A stretch of 64,000 nt of DNA from NCBI RefSeq assembly GCF_000233455.1, contig NZ_JH376430.1, forward strand, positions 77,312-141,311. The letters are read 5' to 3'. The stretch comes from [Clostridium] citroniae WAL-17108. Lineage in GTDB: Bacteria > Bacillota > Clostridia > Lachnospirales > Lachnospiraceae. Every line of letters starts with the position of its first letter. The first letter of the stretch is position 1. The position numbers and the translations under genes are program-made. A model generated the notes under the pieces. It had not been told where the DNA came from and searched no databases. It was given only the letters and a program-made list of their open reading frames with translations. Shown one piece after another: positions 8,757-17,239 of the stretch.

Positions 8757-9698
8757 TTATTTTAATCCCAGACTTTTCTGATATGGAATATTTCCCTTAT
8801 GAAGCATTTCCTTTATCCCCTGCTCAAAGGAGATCTCCTGCCTAAAGCCGACCGCTTCATGCAGCTTTCCCGTGTCCGGGATCAGGGAGACCACTCCCTC
8901 CGCATTAGGAGGACGCTTCCCGTATTCATAGGTTCCACCGCCTCCGCAGAGTCTGTGCAGTTCTTCCAGATAATGTTTCAGGGGGCGGGTATCTTCCCCT
9001 GCCACATTATACACGCCGGCAGGTGCTTTGGCAAGCAAAAGGCCTGTAAGAGCCCTTGCGGCATCCGTTATATACAGGAAATTCCACATCTGGGTACAGG
9101 CTCCAAGCTCCATATGCCCGCCTTTCAGGAATGTGTCCATACAGGTGGCTATCAGGGACCAGGGATGATCCCCGGGGCCGTACACGCTGAAAATCCGGGC
9201 GTGGATATAGGTGATCCCCAGACGGCGCGCCTCCTCCGAAGCCATGGAGCACACTTTCAGCTTATCCTTGCCGTACTCCGACACGGGATGGCATTCCCCG
9301 TCTTCCCTCATTACCGTATGACAGATACCGTATTCCGCCTGGGATCCGCTGAACAGAAAGCGGCTGCATCCCAGGGCGTAAGCGGTTCTCAGGGCTTCCA
9401 GGGCATAGGCAATGTTGCGGGCCTGTATCTCAGGATCGCGGCGGTTATCGCTTCCCGCCCCCTCCCATCCCAGATGAAGCCATGCATCCGCTCCCCCTGC
9501 CAGTTCCCTCCGTCCCACCAGGGTGTGGATCTCCCGCAGAGTGCAGGACATAATGAAACAGCCCTCTTTTCCTTCCAGCCGCCTTCTGCCGGGGGAATCC
9601 GGCCGCACCACGGCAAACACCTCATGCCCCTTATCCAGCAGTTCCTTTGTAACAGCCAGTCCGATAAAGCTGGTAGCTCCTGTTACCACTATCCGCAT
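8757..9698 (-). CDS. NAD(P)-dependent nucleotide-sugar epimerase/reductase (extended SDR), paralogue
   Basis: Extended SDR of 313 aa with VVTGATSFIGLAVTKEL at the N-terminus, catalytic FSGSQAEYG and EYGKDK, and the FSVYGPGDHPWSLI loop. It is paralogous to the SDR at 6546-7544. AAGGAG precedes the ATG. Gene order (ThDP enzyme, SDR, C-methyltransferase, SDR) suggests it works on the product of the ThDP enzyme; in the yersiniose pathway an SDR (YerF) reduces the branched keto-sugar made by YerE, which is a functional precedent, not proof of identity. Confidence 0.88.
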   Translation of the reverse strand: MRIVVTGATSFIGLAVTKELLDKGHEVFAVVRPDSPGRRRLEGKEGCFIMSCTLREIHTLVGRRELAGGADAWLHLGWEGAGSDNRRDPEIQARNIAYALEALRTAYALGCSRFLFSGSQAEYGICHTVMREDGECHPVSEYGKDKLKVCSMASEEARRLGITYIHARIFSVYGPGDHPWSLIATCMDTFLKGGHMELGACTQMWNFLYITDAARALTGLLLAKAPAGVYNVAGEDTRPLKHYLEELHRLCGGGGTYEYGKRPPNAEGVVSLIPDTGKLHEAVGFRQEISFEQGIKEMLHKGNIPYQKSLGLK

Positions 9699-9710
9699 AA
9701 CACGTACTCC

Positions 9711-11717
9711 TTATTCCTTTATTCTCGCAATGATCATATTCTCATCCATCTCCTGCTCAGGCAGGAAGGGTGACAGGTCTTCCAGAGGCGGCGATACCAT
9801 GGTGCCGTCCGAAAGCCTCTTGGCAGATGATTTGGGCTCAAAATTTTGATCCGTGGACACAAATACCTCACAGATAACAGGCCCTTCCATTCCAAGGGTA
9901 TCCTCCACTGCCCGGGCCAGCTCACTGTTGTGTGCTGCGGACCGGTAGGGATAGCCGTAAGCAGCGGCCAGCTTTTCAAGGGATGGAAAACTCAGATCCC
10001 CGCTGTCCACACCCACGCCCACCAAAGGCTCACCGAAGAAATTCTTCTGGGTCTGGCGGATGGAATGATAACCTCCGTTGTTGATCACAAATATCTTTAT
10101 ATTCATCCTGTGATGGATAATGGTCTGCAGCTCCTGCAGGTTCATCTGAAGGCTTCCGTCTCCGGTGACCAGGATCAGGTCATCCCCGCTGGGATCTCCG
10201 CCATTGCTGTAGAACTGGTTTGTCCTGGAAGCAGCCCAGGCGCCGATGGCCGCGGGCAGATCATATCCCATGGCCGCGATGGCTGAATTGGTGATAAAGC
10301 GCTGCCCCTTCTTAATTACATAAGCATGGCCCCCCACCACACAGGCGGAGCCGTTGCCCACCACTGTAACCTGGTCCTCCCTGAGACGGCTGCTCACTTC
10401 CCAAATAAACGCATATACATTGGCCGGTTCCTGGTCCCCATGTTCAAAATGCTTTGGCAGGACCACCGGATAGCGCTCCTTCCACATGGCGCAGGTTTGG
10501 CTCCAGTTCATGGATCGAAGCCCTTCCCCGCCGTCAAACACCTGCTTTTTGCCCGGACGGCTCAGGCTATCGGGCAGTGCACTGCCCTCCTCTGCCAGCA
10601 GGGCATCCAAAACCCGGTTCAGCTGTTCCAGCAGATCCCCGGCATCCGCGTGGACCGGCATGTCCACATGGACCGATGGCTTTTTCAGCTCCTCCTGGTC
10701 GATATCATTGGCGATCACATAGGCCTCCCTGGCCCAGGTCTTATAATTATATCCTACCTGCCGTATGCTCAGACGGCTGCCGATGGAAAGTACCAGATCA
10801 CTGTTTTGTATGGCAAAGTTGCCAGGCCTGTCCCCCATGTTGCCCGCACGGCCCACATAAAGAGGATGGGCGTCATACATGCAGTCCTCGCTGTCCCATC
10901 CCGTTATCACCGGCACCCCAAGCTTTTCAGCCACTTCCATAAATACCTCATGGGCGCCTGCAATGCGGATCCCGTTGCCCGCGTTGATCACAGGGCGTCT
11001 GGCATTTCTCACCTTTTTAATGATCTCCTGGGCCGTGGACAGCTCCACCCTGGCCGGAAGTACCTGGCGCAGTTCGCCCTGTCCGGCGATATCCTGGCTG
11101 ATCCTGTGGCTCTTGTCACCGCCTGCCCAGCCGTCTCCTCCTGCATTATAGTCCTCCTGGTCAAAACCAATCAGATCCTCCGTATCCACAAAGGCCCCCT
11201 GGACGTTCAGCGGAATATCCAGCCAGCAAGGGCCGGGGCGGCCGGACCGGGCAAGATACAATGCTTTCTCCAGGCAATAACGGATACGCAGGGGGTCCAA
11301 TACCATCTCCGAATACTTGGTCATGCATTCAATGGATCTGCAGATATCAAACTCCTGGTCTCCCATGGCCCTGATCCCCACCCCTGAAAAACGGGCCGTG
11401 GTATCATAGCGGACCTGCCCTGACAGTACCAGCATGGGAATGGAATCCAGCCACCCGCCTACCACTCCGGTAATGGCATTGGTGCCGCCAGGCCCTGTGG
11501 TAACGCACAGCGCAGCGATCCTGTTATGGATCCTTGCATATGCCTCTGCAGCCATGGCGCTGGCTTGCTCGTGGTGGTTATAGATACAGTGCAGCCCCTC
11601 CTGATGCCCCAGCCCATCGTTCAGATGCATTGCACCTCCTCCGGTCACCATGAATGCCTGGCAGATCCCTGCCTCCACCAGCCTGGCTGCTATATAATTG
11701 GAAATCTTGATCTTCAT
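9711..11717 (-). CDS. ThDP-dependent acetolactate-synthase-family enzyme, probable sugar carboligase
   Basis: All three domains of the acetohydroxyacid synthase/pyruvate oxidase family are present: the Pyr domain with the activating Glu (YNHHEQASAMAAEAYAR), a central domain (VINAGNGIRIAGA) and the PP domain with the ThDP/Mg motif (GDGSLQMNLQEL ... VINNGG). At 668 aa it exceeds the usual 550-600, with extra sequence between domains (about residues 190-225 and 385-420). In a sugar locus this resembles YerE, which adds an acetyl unit from pyruvate to a 4-keto sugar. No acetolactate synthase small subunit or ilv gene is nearby, arguing against a role in amino acid synthesis. No 4,6-dehydratase or 3-dehydratase is in this locus, so the substrate would come from elsewhere. 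GGGAGG precedes the ATG. Confidence 0.85.
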   Translation of the reverse strand: MKIKISNYIAARLVEAGICQAFMVTGGGAMHLNDGLGHQEGLHCIYNHHEQASAMAAEAYARIHNRIAALCVTTGPGGTNAITGVVGGWLDSIPMLVLSGQVRYDTTARFSGVGIRAMGDQEFDICRSIECMTKYSEMVLDPLRIRYCLEKALYLARSGRPGPCWLDIPLNVQGAFVDTEDLIGFDQEDYNAGGDGWAGGDKSHRISQDIAGQGELRQVLPARVELSTAQEIIKKVRNARRPVINAGNGIRIAGAHEVFMEVAEKLGVPVITGWDSEDCMYDAHPLYVGRAGNMGDRPGNFAIQNSDLVLSIGSRLSIRQVGYNYKTWAREAYVIANDIDQEELKKPSVHVDMPVHADAGDLLEQLNRVLDALLAEEGSALPDSLSRPGKKQVFDGGEGLRSMNWSQTCAMWKERYPVVLPKHFEHGDQEPANVYAFIWEVSSRLREDQVTVVGNGSACVVGGHAYVIKKGQRFITNSAIAAMGYDLPAAIGAWAASRTNQFYSNGGDPSGDDLILVTGDGSLQMNLQELQTIIHHRMNIKIFVINNGGYHSIRQTQKNFFGEPLVGVGVDSGDLSFPSLEKLAAAYGYPYRSAAHNSELARAVEDTLGMEGPVICEVFVSTDQNFEPKSSAKRLSDGTMVSPPLEDLSPFLPEQEMDENMIIARIKE

Positions 11718-12004
11718 CTGCGGTCTCCCTCCCTGTTCTTATGCTCGTTACCGAAAATGTTAATATATCGAGAGTATAGCATAAAACACCATAAAATAAT
11801 ACTAAATTTCTCTTACAATAAAGGGGGGATACAGGCCAAACAGGCCATTCAAGGGGCCGCCCCCCTGCCTCCAGCGTATTCCAGAACTTCCAGTAACCAT
11901 CACTATCATTCCGCGGATTTGTCCGCTATAATGAACCTCGTAATGCAAGGACGGATTTTCGGCCACAGACAAAACCACATATCAAAAAGGAGAGATTCAA
12001 TATT
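11718..12004. other. Divergent intergenic region
   Basis: It separates the minus-strand polysaccharide locus from the plus-strand surface protein gene and should hold promoters for both. The recognisable part is the surface-protein promoter at 11913-11954. Confidence 0.5.
11913..11954 (+). promoter_or_regulatory. Surface-protein promoter with inverted repeat upstream of the -10
   Basis: TATAAT at 11927-11932 is followed by ACCTCGTAATGCAA, the same box found after the TATAAT of three other surface-protein genes in the window. GCGGA-N4-TCCGC (11913-11926) abuts the -10 and could be an operator; this inverted repeat is not seen at the other copies. No good -35 is visible. Confidence 0.6.
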
Positions 12005-13360
12005 ATGAAAAAACAGACAAAAGTTCTGGCTGTATTATCCACTGCAATGCTGATGGCAGCAGTAACCCCTAACTTCTTCCCAACTACTTCTACCGCTTAC
12101 GCTAAAAGCGCGGGATGGTCAGAGGAAAACGGGAACTGGTATTACTACGATTCTTACGGCGATGCCGTAACCGATACCTGGAAGAAGTCCGGAGATGACT
12201 GGTATTACCTGGATTCAGACGGTATACGCGCCACCAACATGCAGATTGATGAGTATTACGTAGGAGAAGACGGAAAACGTGTCAGCATGAAATGGGTTTC
12301 CGTAGAAAACGAAGATTTCTGGAATGAAGAAGACGCTCAGGAGTATCTGTATTATTATTACGGAAGGGACGGCAAGGCCCTGACCTCCAAATGGGCATCC
12401 ATTAACAACCAGTGGTACTATTTCAATGAGGACGGCATCATGCAGACCGGTTCCATCACAGTTGACGGCTACAACTACTATTTAGGCGAAGACGGCAGCA
12501 GGAAGACCGGCTGGGTTCTTCTGGAAGATGAAACCGATGATCCTGAGATCCTTGAATCCTGGTACTATTTTGACAACACAGGAAAACGCATTGAAAATGA
12601 AGTGGACAAAAAGATAGAAGGCGACTACTACACATTTGTTGACGGCCGCATGCAGACAGGCTGGTTCAAGCTCCCTGCATCTGCGGAAACCGCAGATGAG
12701 GCACAGGCAACCCCTTCCGAGGCAACTCCTGCGCAGACAGAGGCAACCGTAGCCGGATATCAGTACTATGATGAGGACGGCAAGCGCGCCGATGGCTGGA
12801 GAACCATTGAAGGTGTTGAAGGCATCAGCGAGGAAGCAGAGCTTTACCGCTTCTACTTTAAGAAGGGAAAACCTTACCACGCAACCAAGGGTCTTGAGCT
12901 GTTCAGCGTTGACTCTAAAAAGTATGCGTTCAATACAAAGGGTGAAATGCAGACCGGCAAGCAGGTTGTAAATATTGAAAATGACGCCATTGCCAACTTC
13001 TACTTTGATGAAGAAGGCGTGATGAAGACCGGTAAGCAGGTAATCTACGATGAGGATTTAGGCGAGACACAGAACTGGTATTTCCACACAGACGGCTCCA
13101 GAAAGGGCCAGGGATACCACGGCATCAAGGACAACGTGCTGTATGTATACGGCCTGCGTCAGGAAGCTGACAAAGATCTGCGCTTTGCACCTGTTACCTT
13201 AGACGATAAGCAGTACCTTGTAAATGCAAACGGTACCGTACAGAAGGCAGGATCCTCCTCCAAGTCCAATGCAAAACCGGAACTTGGCAATGGATTCAAA
13301 GACTTCAAAGATGAAAATGAAAAGATCTGGACAGTAAACACCGAAGGTGTGATCCAGTAA
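12005..13360 (+). CDS. Secreted cell-wall-binding repeat protein
   Basis: A 451-aa exported protein: signal peptide (MKKQTKVLAVLSTAMLMAAV, cleavage probably near TAYA-KS) followed by choline/glucan-binding type repeats of about 20 residues (WSEENGNWYYYDSYGDAVTD, DDWYYLDSDGIRATN, NNQWYYFNEDGIMQTGS). A low-complexity spacer rich in Ala/Thr/Glu/Pro (EAQATPSEATPAQTEATVAG, about 240-255) splits the repeats. No enzymatic domain is visible, so it is probably structural, bound to a wall polymer. Expression uses the shared surface-protein promoter, and a strong terminator follows. The signal peptide resembles those of the 52.7, 59.4 and 63.1 kb proteins, but the mature sequence is more diverged. Confidence 0.9.
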   Translation: MKKQTKVLAVLSTAMLMAAVTPNFFPTTSTAYAKSAGWSEENGNWYYYDSYGDAVTDTWKKSGDDWYYLDSDGIRATNMQIDEYYVGEDGKRVSMKWVSVENEDFWNEEDAQEYLYYYYGRDGKALTSKWASINNQWYYFNEDGIMQTGSITVDGYNYYLGEDGSRKTGWVLLEDETDDPEILESWYYFDNTGKRIENEVDKKIEGDYYTFVDGRMQTGWFKLPASAETADEAQATPSEATPAQTEATVAGYQYYDEDGKRADGWRTIEGVEGISEEAELYRFYFKKGKPYHATKGLELFSVDSKKYAFNTKGEMQTGKQVVNIENDAIANFYFDEEGVMKTGKQVIYDEDLGETQNWYFHTDGSRKGQGYHGIKDNVLYVYGLRQEADKDLRFAPVTLDDKQYLVNANGTVQKAGSSSKSNAKPELGNGFKDFKDENEKIWTVNTEGVIQ

Positions 13361-13410
13361 TAAACCATTCTGCCATCATCCGTTCAGATTATCAGGCAGA
13401 GTGATATACA

Positions 13411-13443
13411 CGGCAGACTAGCCAAATAGTCTGCCGTTTTTTT
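13411..13443 (+). terminator. Intrinsic terminator
   Basis: CGGCAGACTA and TAGTCTGCCG form a perfect 10-bp stem with a six-base loop followed by seven T. It ends the surface-protein transcript 50 bases after its stop. Confidence 0.93.
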
Positions 13444-13542
13444 GTGCATTGTGCCGAAATTACAAGAAAGTTACAAAAAATAGACATATTTTCGCTTCTG
13501 AAACGTTATTTATATTATGAGTACTTATCAGGAGAGGACATT

Positions 13543-14013
13543 ATGAGAGAGTTAGCTGTTTTTTATTGCCCCAAATGCGGACACTACGCATATTACCAGA
13601 CCTCCCGACATCCCCAGTGCCCCAAGTGCGGGTGCGCGGAGGCCATGAACATGGTGCGGATGCACTATACGGAATTTATGAGAATGTCCTGTGATGAACG
13701 GGACGAATACCTTTCAAAGGAGATACTGAGGACCAACCCATCCCTGGTGGAACGGTTGACCGAGCCCCACAAGCGCTACAACAGCAGGGAGATCATTGCT
13801 GAGATGAACAATGTGATCATGAACCTGGACACAGAGAACAAAATACTCAATGACACAGTGAAATGGATGCACGATACCATATGGGATCTGATCCATGAGC
13901 GCAGGCATCTTCTCAGAGATGAGGCCGCGGCCACTGACATTTCCCCTGAACAGGAGGAAGCCGAAGGGCAGGAACATGTCTGTATACGGGAGATCATGCA
14001 GGATAAAGCCTGA
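13543..14013 (+). CDS. Zinc-ribbon protein of unknown function
   Basis: A 156-aa protein starting at ATG 13543 (CAGGAGAGG upstream). The N-terminus is a zinc ribbon (FYCPKCGHYAYY and CPKCGCAEAMN, two CxxC pairs), followed by a helical, possibly coiled region (IIAEMNNVIMNLDTENKILNDTVKWMHDTIWDLIHE) and an acidic tail. It has no signal peptide. Such an arrangement fits a small regulatory or scaffold protein, but I do not recognise the family. It lies 104 bases upstream of the cytidylate-kinase-like gene. Confidence 0.75.
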   Translation: MRELAVFYCPKCGHYAYYQTSRHPQCPKCGCAEAMNMVRMHYTEFMRMSCDERDEYLSKEILRTNPSLVERLTEPHKRYNSREIIAEMNNVIMNLDTENKILNDTVKWMHDTIWDLIHERRHLLRDEAAATDISPEQEEAEGQEHVCIREIMQDKA

Positions 14014-14117
14014 AAATATAATTTTCTATATCTTTTGTGCAAATAGTGCGGTATAATAACATATATAGCAACTAATTTGTGCACTTTATATGTTTCAGGT
14101 TGGAAAGGAGTGGAACT

Positions 14118-14723
14118 ATGAGCCATAAGATCATTACCATAGCCCGTCAGTTCGGAAGCGGAGGACATGAGGTAGCCCAAAGGCTGTCAGACCTTCTGGG
14201 GATTCCCCTCTATGACAGGAACCTGGTGGAGATGGCCGCTGAAAAGATGGGACATTCCCCTGTCAGCGTGGAAAAGGTTGACGAATCCGCCCTCTCCACC
14301 TTTCTGGCTAATTATCAGATACCCAAGGAGCCCAATTCCGTTACCGGGTACGGGCTGTCCCTGAACGACAGCACCTATGTAACACAGACCATTATCATTG
14401 AGGCCCTGGCCAGAAAGGGCCCGTGCGTGATCGTGGGACGGTGCGGTGATTATGTGCTGCGCAATTACCCGGATCTGGTCGATGTCTTTATCTGCGCCTC
14501 CATGGACGACAGGGTCCGCCGCATTATGGAGCGCTATAACTTTACGGAAAAGGACGCTGTCAACGCCATCAAATCCACGGACCGGCGCAGGAAAAACTAT
14601 TATGAAAACTATACCAAGCACAAATGGGGCAGCATCGATTCCCACCAGATGCTTCTCAACATAAGCAAGCTGGGAATGGACCAGACCATACGGATCATAA
14701 AAGGAATTTATGAGTCAGACTAA
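14118..14723 (+). CDS. Cytidylate-kinase-like family protein
   Basis: A 201-aa P-loop protein: IITIARQFGSGGHEVAQRLSDLLG carries the Cmk-like phosphate-binding loop (GSGG instead of GSGKST), followed by IPLYDRNLVEMAA, an R-rich lid (DRRRKNYYENYTKHKWG) and IVGRCGDYVL. The family is widespread in Clostridia beside true cytidylate kinase; its substrate is not established. Start ATG 14118 has GGAAAGGAG upstream; a longer in-frame start has none. A likely -10 (TATAAT, 14052-14057) precedes it and a hairpin terminator follows. Confidence 0.85.
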   Translation: MSHKIITIARQFGSGGHEVAQRLSDLLGIPLYDRNLVEMAAEKMGHSPVSVEKVDESALSTFLANYQIPKEPNSVTGYGLSLNDSTYVTQTIIIEALARKGPCVIVGRCGDYVLRNYPDLVDVFICASMDDRVRRIMERYNFTEKDAVNAIKSTDRRRKNYYENYTKHKWGSIDSHQMLLNISKLGMDQTIRIIKGIYESD

Positions 14724-14741
14724 GAATTCTTTCCATATGGC

Positions 14742-14780
14742 AAAAGAGCAGGACATGCTGACCACATGCCCTGCTCTTTT
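14742..14780. terminator. Bidirectional intrinsic terminator
   Basis: AAAAGAGCAGG-CATG and CATG-CCTGCTCTTTT form a 16-base stem with one mismatch and a short loop, with T runs on both strands. It serves the cytidylate-kinase-like gene (plus) and the spore coat pair (minus). Confidence 0.88.
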
Positions 14781-14843
14781 CCGGATTCTGTAACCTGCCT
14801 GTTACCCGGGCCGCTTACCCGGACCGCTTACCGGGGCCGAAAC

Positions 14844-15089
14844 CTACATTCCTGCGAACTGGTTCTTAACCTTCTGGATCTTCTGCTGTTCAGCCTGTTC
14901 TGTCTGATACCATCCGCGTGCGGACATCTGCTTGTAGATATCATCCTGCAGACACAGACTGTCATTTAACGCCTGATTAAATGTCTGATGCACATTGGTT
15001 GTGGAAGACTCAATTGTGCCGTGAACATACAGGTCACATACGCCTTTCTCTGTAAGGAGAAGGTTCTCCATGATACACTTGTCATCCAT
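14844..15089 (-). CDS. Spore coat protein, CotF-like
   Basis: An 81-aa protein starting at ATG 15089 (AAGGAGG upstream). It has the short helical pattern of CotF-family spore coat proteins in Clostridia: a start like MDDKCIMENLLLTEKGVCDLY, then HQTFNQALNDSLCLQDDIYKQM and RGWYQTEQAEQQKIQKVKNQF. It lies 13 bases downstream of a 57-aa gene on the same strand, a two-gene unit. Probably made in the mother cell during sporulation; no sigma-E/K promoter was confirmed. Confidence 0.82.
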   Translation of the reverse strand: MDDKCIMENLLLTEKGVCDLYVHGTIESSTTNVHQTFNQALNDSLCLQDDIYKQMSARGWYQTEQAEQQKIQKVKNQFAGM

Positions 15090-15102
15090 TGCTTTCTCCT
15101 CC

Positions 15103-15276
15103 TTATACGAGATTGTAGAAATTATCAAAAATCTGCTGGTGCTTCTGTTCCATCTGCTGTACCTGATTCTTAAGGGCAGGATCCTGCAGGTTCTGGATCG
15201 CTTCCTGGCACTGTGTCTTCAAAAATTTTTCATGGCCTAAAGCGTCTTCAATATAGTCTAATTCCTTGGGACTCAT
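15103..15276 (-). CDS. Small helical protein, partner of the CotF-like gene
   Basis: A 57-aa protein with an excellent ribosome binding site (GGAGGTGAT, six bases before ATG 15276). The sequence (MSPKELDYIEDALGHEKFLK ... QQMEQKHQQIFDNFYNLV) is one or two amphipathic helices rich in Gln, Lys and Glu. It is 13 bases upstream of the CotF-like spore coat gene, an arrangement common in Clostridia, so a spore-coat-associated role is likely but inferred only from context. Confidence 0.8.
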   Translation of the reverse strand: MSPKELDYIEDALGHEKFLKTQCQEAIQNLQDPALKNQVQQMEQKHQQIFDNFYNLV

Positions 15277-15415
15277 AGATTATCACCTCCAAAGTTAGTA
15301 TGCATCCGATTTAACCCGGATATGCACGGTTCCCGGAAATGAATTATAAATAGCGATGGTAACGATGCTTTGTGCCTGAATCAATTTTTGCTCATAGTTT
15401 GTTCACCCGGACCAA

Positions 15416-16144
15416 TCATCTCTGCCTGCCTATTTTCTCACTGTATGCCTCATACTGCCTCTGGGCGTTCTCTTTAAAGGGCGCGCTGACCGTAAACTCC
15501 TCGCCGTCAAACAGCGTCACCATCCTGACGCTGAATTTTGCCACAAAACGGAGATTGACGGCGTACGACTTATGCAGCCGAATAAATCCCGCCTGCTCCA
15601 TGTTAATTTTGGAAAAAAGATTTTCAATGGTGGAATAACAATGATATGTATGTGTGGCTGTTACGATTTTAACCCGCCGGTTATCGCCCTCAAAGTAATG
15701 GATATCCTTCAGAGGAACCCTGTACACGGTCCTGCTGGACTTAAATTCAAAAATACCTGAATCCCCCTGTATCCTGTCACATGCCTTAAAAAACACCTGC
15801 TGGAATTCCTCTGGTTTAAATGGTTTTTTGAGAAAATGAAAGGGCTGGAACTGAAACAGCTCCAGTGCGTATTCATCCCCATATCCGGACATATATACGA
15901 TCATGCTGGTGTCATTGCCAAGCTCTTCCCTTATAAACCGGCTCAGCTCAATGCCGCTGCAGTCTTTCATAACAATATCCAAAAATATAAGGTCAAAATA
16001 CCGTTCCCTGAGAGCTTTCTCAAATTCCCTCCCTGTGTTAAAGACCTCTACTTCCAGTTTTCTTTTTTCTTTCCATTTTTTTATATAATCTTCCAGTTGG
16101 CTGCACAACTGGATATCATCATCACAAACCGCTATATGTATCAT
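15416..16144 (-). CDS. LytTR-type response regulator (AgrA-like)
   Basis: A 242-aa two-component regulator: receiver domain (IHIAVCDDDIQLCSQLEDYI; phosphoacceptor Asp in YFDLIFLDIVMKD; Lys in HFLKKPFKPEEF) then a LytTR DNA-binding domain (VPLKDIHYFEGDNRRVKI, FIRLHKSYAVNLRFVAKFS). Start ATG 16144 has GGGG eight bases upstream; a start 21 bases earlier is possible. No histidine kinase lies beside it, so it is an orphan in this window. LytTR regulators often control surface, bacteriocin or virulence genes; a link to the nearby surface proteins is untested. Confidence 0.9.
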   Translation of the reverse strand: MIHIAVCDDDIQLCSQLEDYIKKWKEKRKLEVEVFNTGREFEKALRERYFDLIFLDIVMKDCSGIELSRFIREELGNDTSMIVYMSGYGDEYALELFQFQPFHFLKKPFKPEEFQQVFFKACDRIQGDSGIFEFKSSRTVYRVPLKDIHYFEGDNRRVKIVTATHTYHCYSTIENLFSKINMEQAGFIRLHKSYAVNLRFVAKFSVRMVTLFDGEEFTVSAPFKENAQRQYEAYSEKIGRQR

Positions 16145-16247
16145 ATATCTGTCCCCGTACTGCAATTTTTTTCTATGATATTTTACACCCCCCTGTCTAA
16201 ATTTGTCTATAAATGTTGAAAACAGTCTGTTTAATGTAGAAATTTAT

Positions 16248-16331
16248 ATTGGCGCCCGGGAAATATGAAGCCTGGCCCGGATCTGACTTTTTAAGCCAGC
16301 CCAGCCCAGGGCATATTACGCGGACGCCAAT
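16248..16331. other. Nested inverted-repeat structure (possible structured RNA or terminator-like element)
   Basis: Three concentric stems: ATTGGCG (16248-16254) with CGCCAAT (16325-16331), AATATG (16262-16267) with CATATT (16312-16317), and CCTGG (16271-16275) with CCAGG (16306-16310), separated by internal loops. It lies between the response regulator (start 16144) and the cis-prenyltransferase (stop 16424), both minus strand. There is no T run, so it is not a classic terminator; a structured leader of the regulator mRNA is one possibility. Confidence 0.55.
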
Positions 16332-16423
16332 TTAGTTTCTGGTCCATTCCTTATTATGATATATTGTAACAGTTCAGGACAGCGGGAAAATGGGCGCAAA
16401 AGCGGGTAACCTGGTGGTTCCCA

Positions 16424-17086
16424 TCATCCGCCCAAGGTGACATCCTGGGCCGAGTACCACTTAATTGCGTCCTCCACATGCTGACGCCTGAAATCCGGCC
16501 AGTAATCATCCACCACATATATGTCGGAATAAACCGACTGCACCGGGAGAAAGCCTGACAGCCTCCTTCTGCCGCCCCAGCGGATGATCAGGTCAATACG
16601 CGACACATCTGCGGTCTTAAGCCCCGGCCCGATGGAAGCCGGCCGGCTGATTGCCGGTTCACCGGATGTCCTTGGCCCTGGTTTGAAACCCAGGTCCCAC
16701 TCCCAGCTGTAATTTACCAGGAAATTGATCTTCATTCCCCCCGCCCCAAAGTCCTGTCTGGTGGTATAGGGAAGAAGCTCCGGCGGGAACATATCCGATT
16801 GGGTATTGCCCAATACCAGCAGGCTTGCATCCTCCTTTGACAATTCCCCGACAGCTGCAACACATGCCTTTGTAAACGCCTGGCGCTGAGTTGTGGGGCG
16901 TTTCGTGTTATCCACTGTAAAACCGTAAAAGGACATTTCCTCAATGCCCAGTTCACGGCACATATAATACAGGGTCATTCCCGGGGAAATGCCGTGACTG
17001 TATCCATCCGCCTTTTCCATCCCCCGGTTCTGTGCCCATCTTCTGTTTCCGTCCGGTATGATTCCAATATGTTTCGGTATTCTCAT
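16424..17086 (-). CDS. Atypical cis-prenyltransferase (undecaprenyl diphosphate synthase family)
   Basis: The N-terminal active-site motif HIGIIPDGNRRWA is intact (including the catalytic Asp), FYGFTVDNTKRP matches the family FS.EN..R region, and the C-terminal block is present (DLIIRWGGRRRLSGFLPVQS ... YVVDDYWPDF). The usual RTGGE is RWGGR here, and the block's spacing is filled with a Gly/Pro/Ser-rich insert (about residues 140-160). The protein (220 aa) is shorter than housekeeping UppS (~245 aa). It may have an altered chain length or non-canonical role. GGAGGAG precedes the ATG. Confidence 0.8.
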   Translation of the reverse strand: MRIPKHIGIIPDGNRRWAQNRGMEKADGYSHGISPGMTLYYMCRELGIEEMSFYGFTVDNTKRPTTQRQAFTKACVAAVGELSKEDASLLVLGNTQSDMFPPELLPYTTRQDFGAGGMKINFLVNYSWEWDLGFKPGPRTSGEPAISRPASIGPGLKTADVSRIDLIIRWGGRRRLSGFLPVQSVYSDIYVVDDYWPDFRRQHVEDAIKWYSAQDVTLGG

Positions 17087-17239
17087 TATCTCTCCTCCAG
17101 GCTCCGGCCTGCATCTGATGCCGGTAATATATGGAAAGTATGGGCTTTTCCGGAAGACCTATACCTGGTCTATGCCTGTTTGCAGATGAAAATGCCACGT
17201 AACCGCTGTAAACAGCTGCCAATAACCACAAAAAACACA

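Noticed and set aside
10326..11387. Long plus-strand frame (353 codons) opposite the ThDP enzyme
   Set aside because: Long only because of high G+C and codon bias of the real gene on the other strand, which has all ThDP motifs.
9711..11717. Housekeeping acetolactate synthase (ilvB)
   Set aside because: No ilvN/ilvC/ilvD neighbours, unusual length, and position inside a sugar-modification locus with SDR and C-methyltransferase genes.
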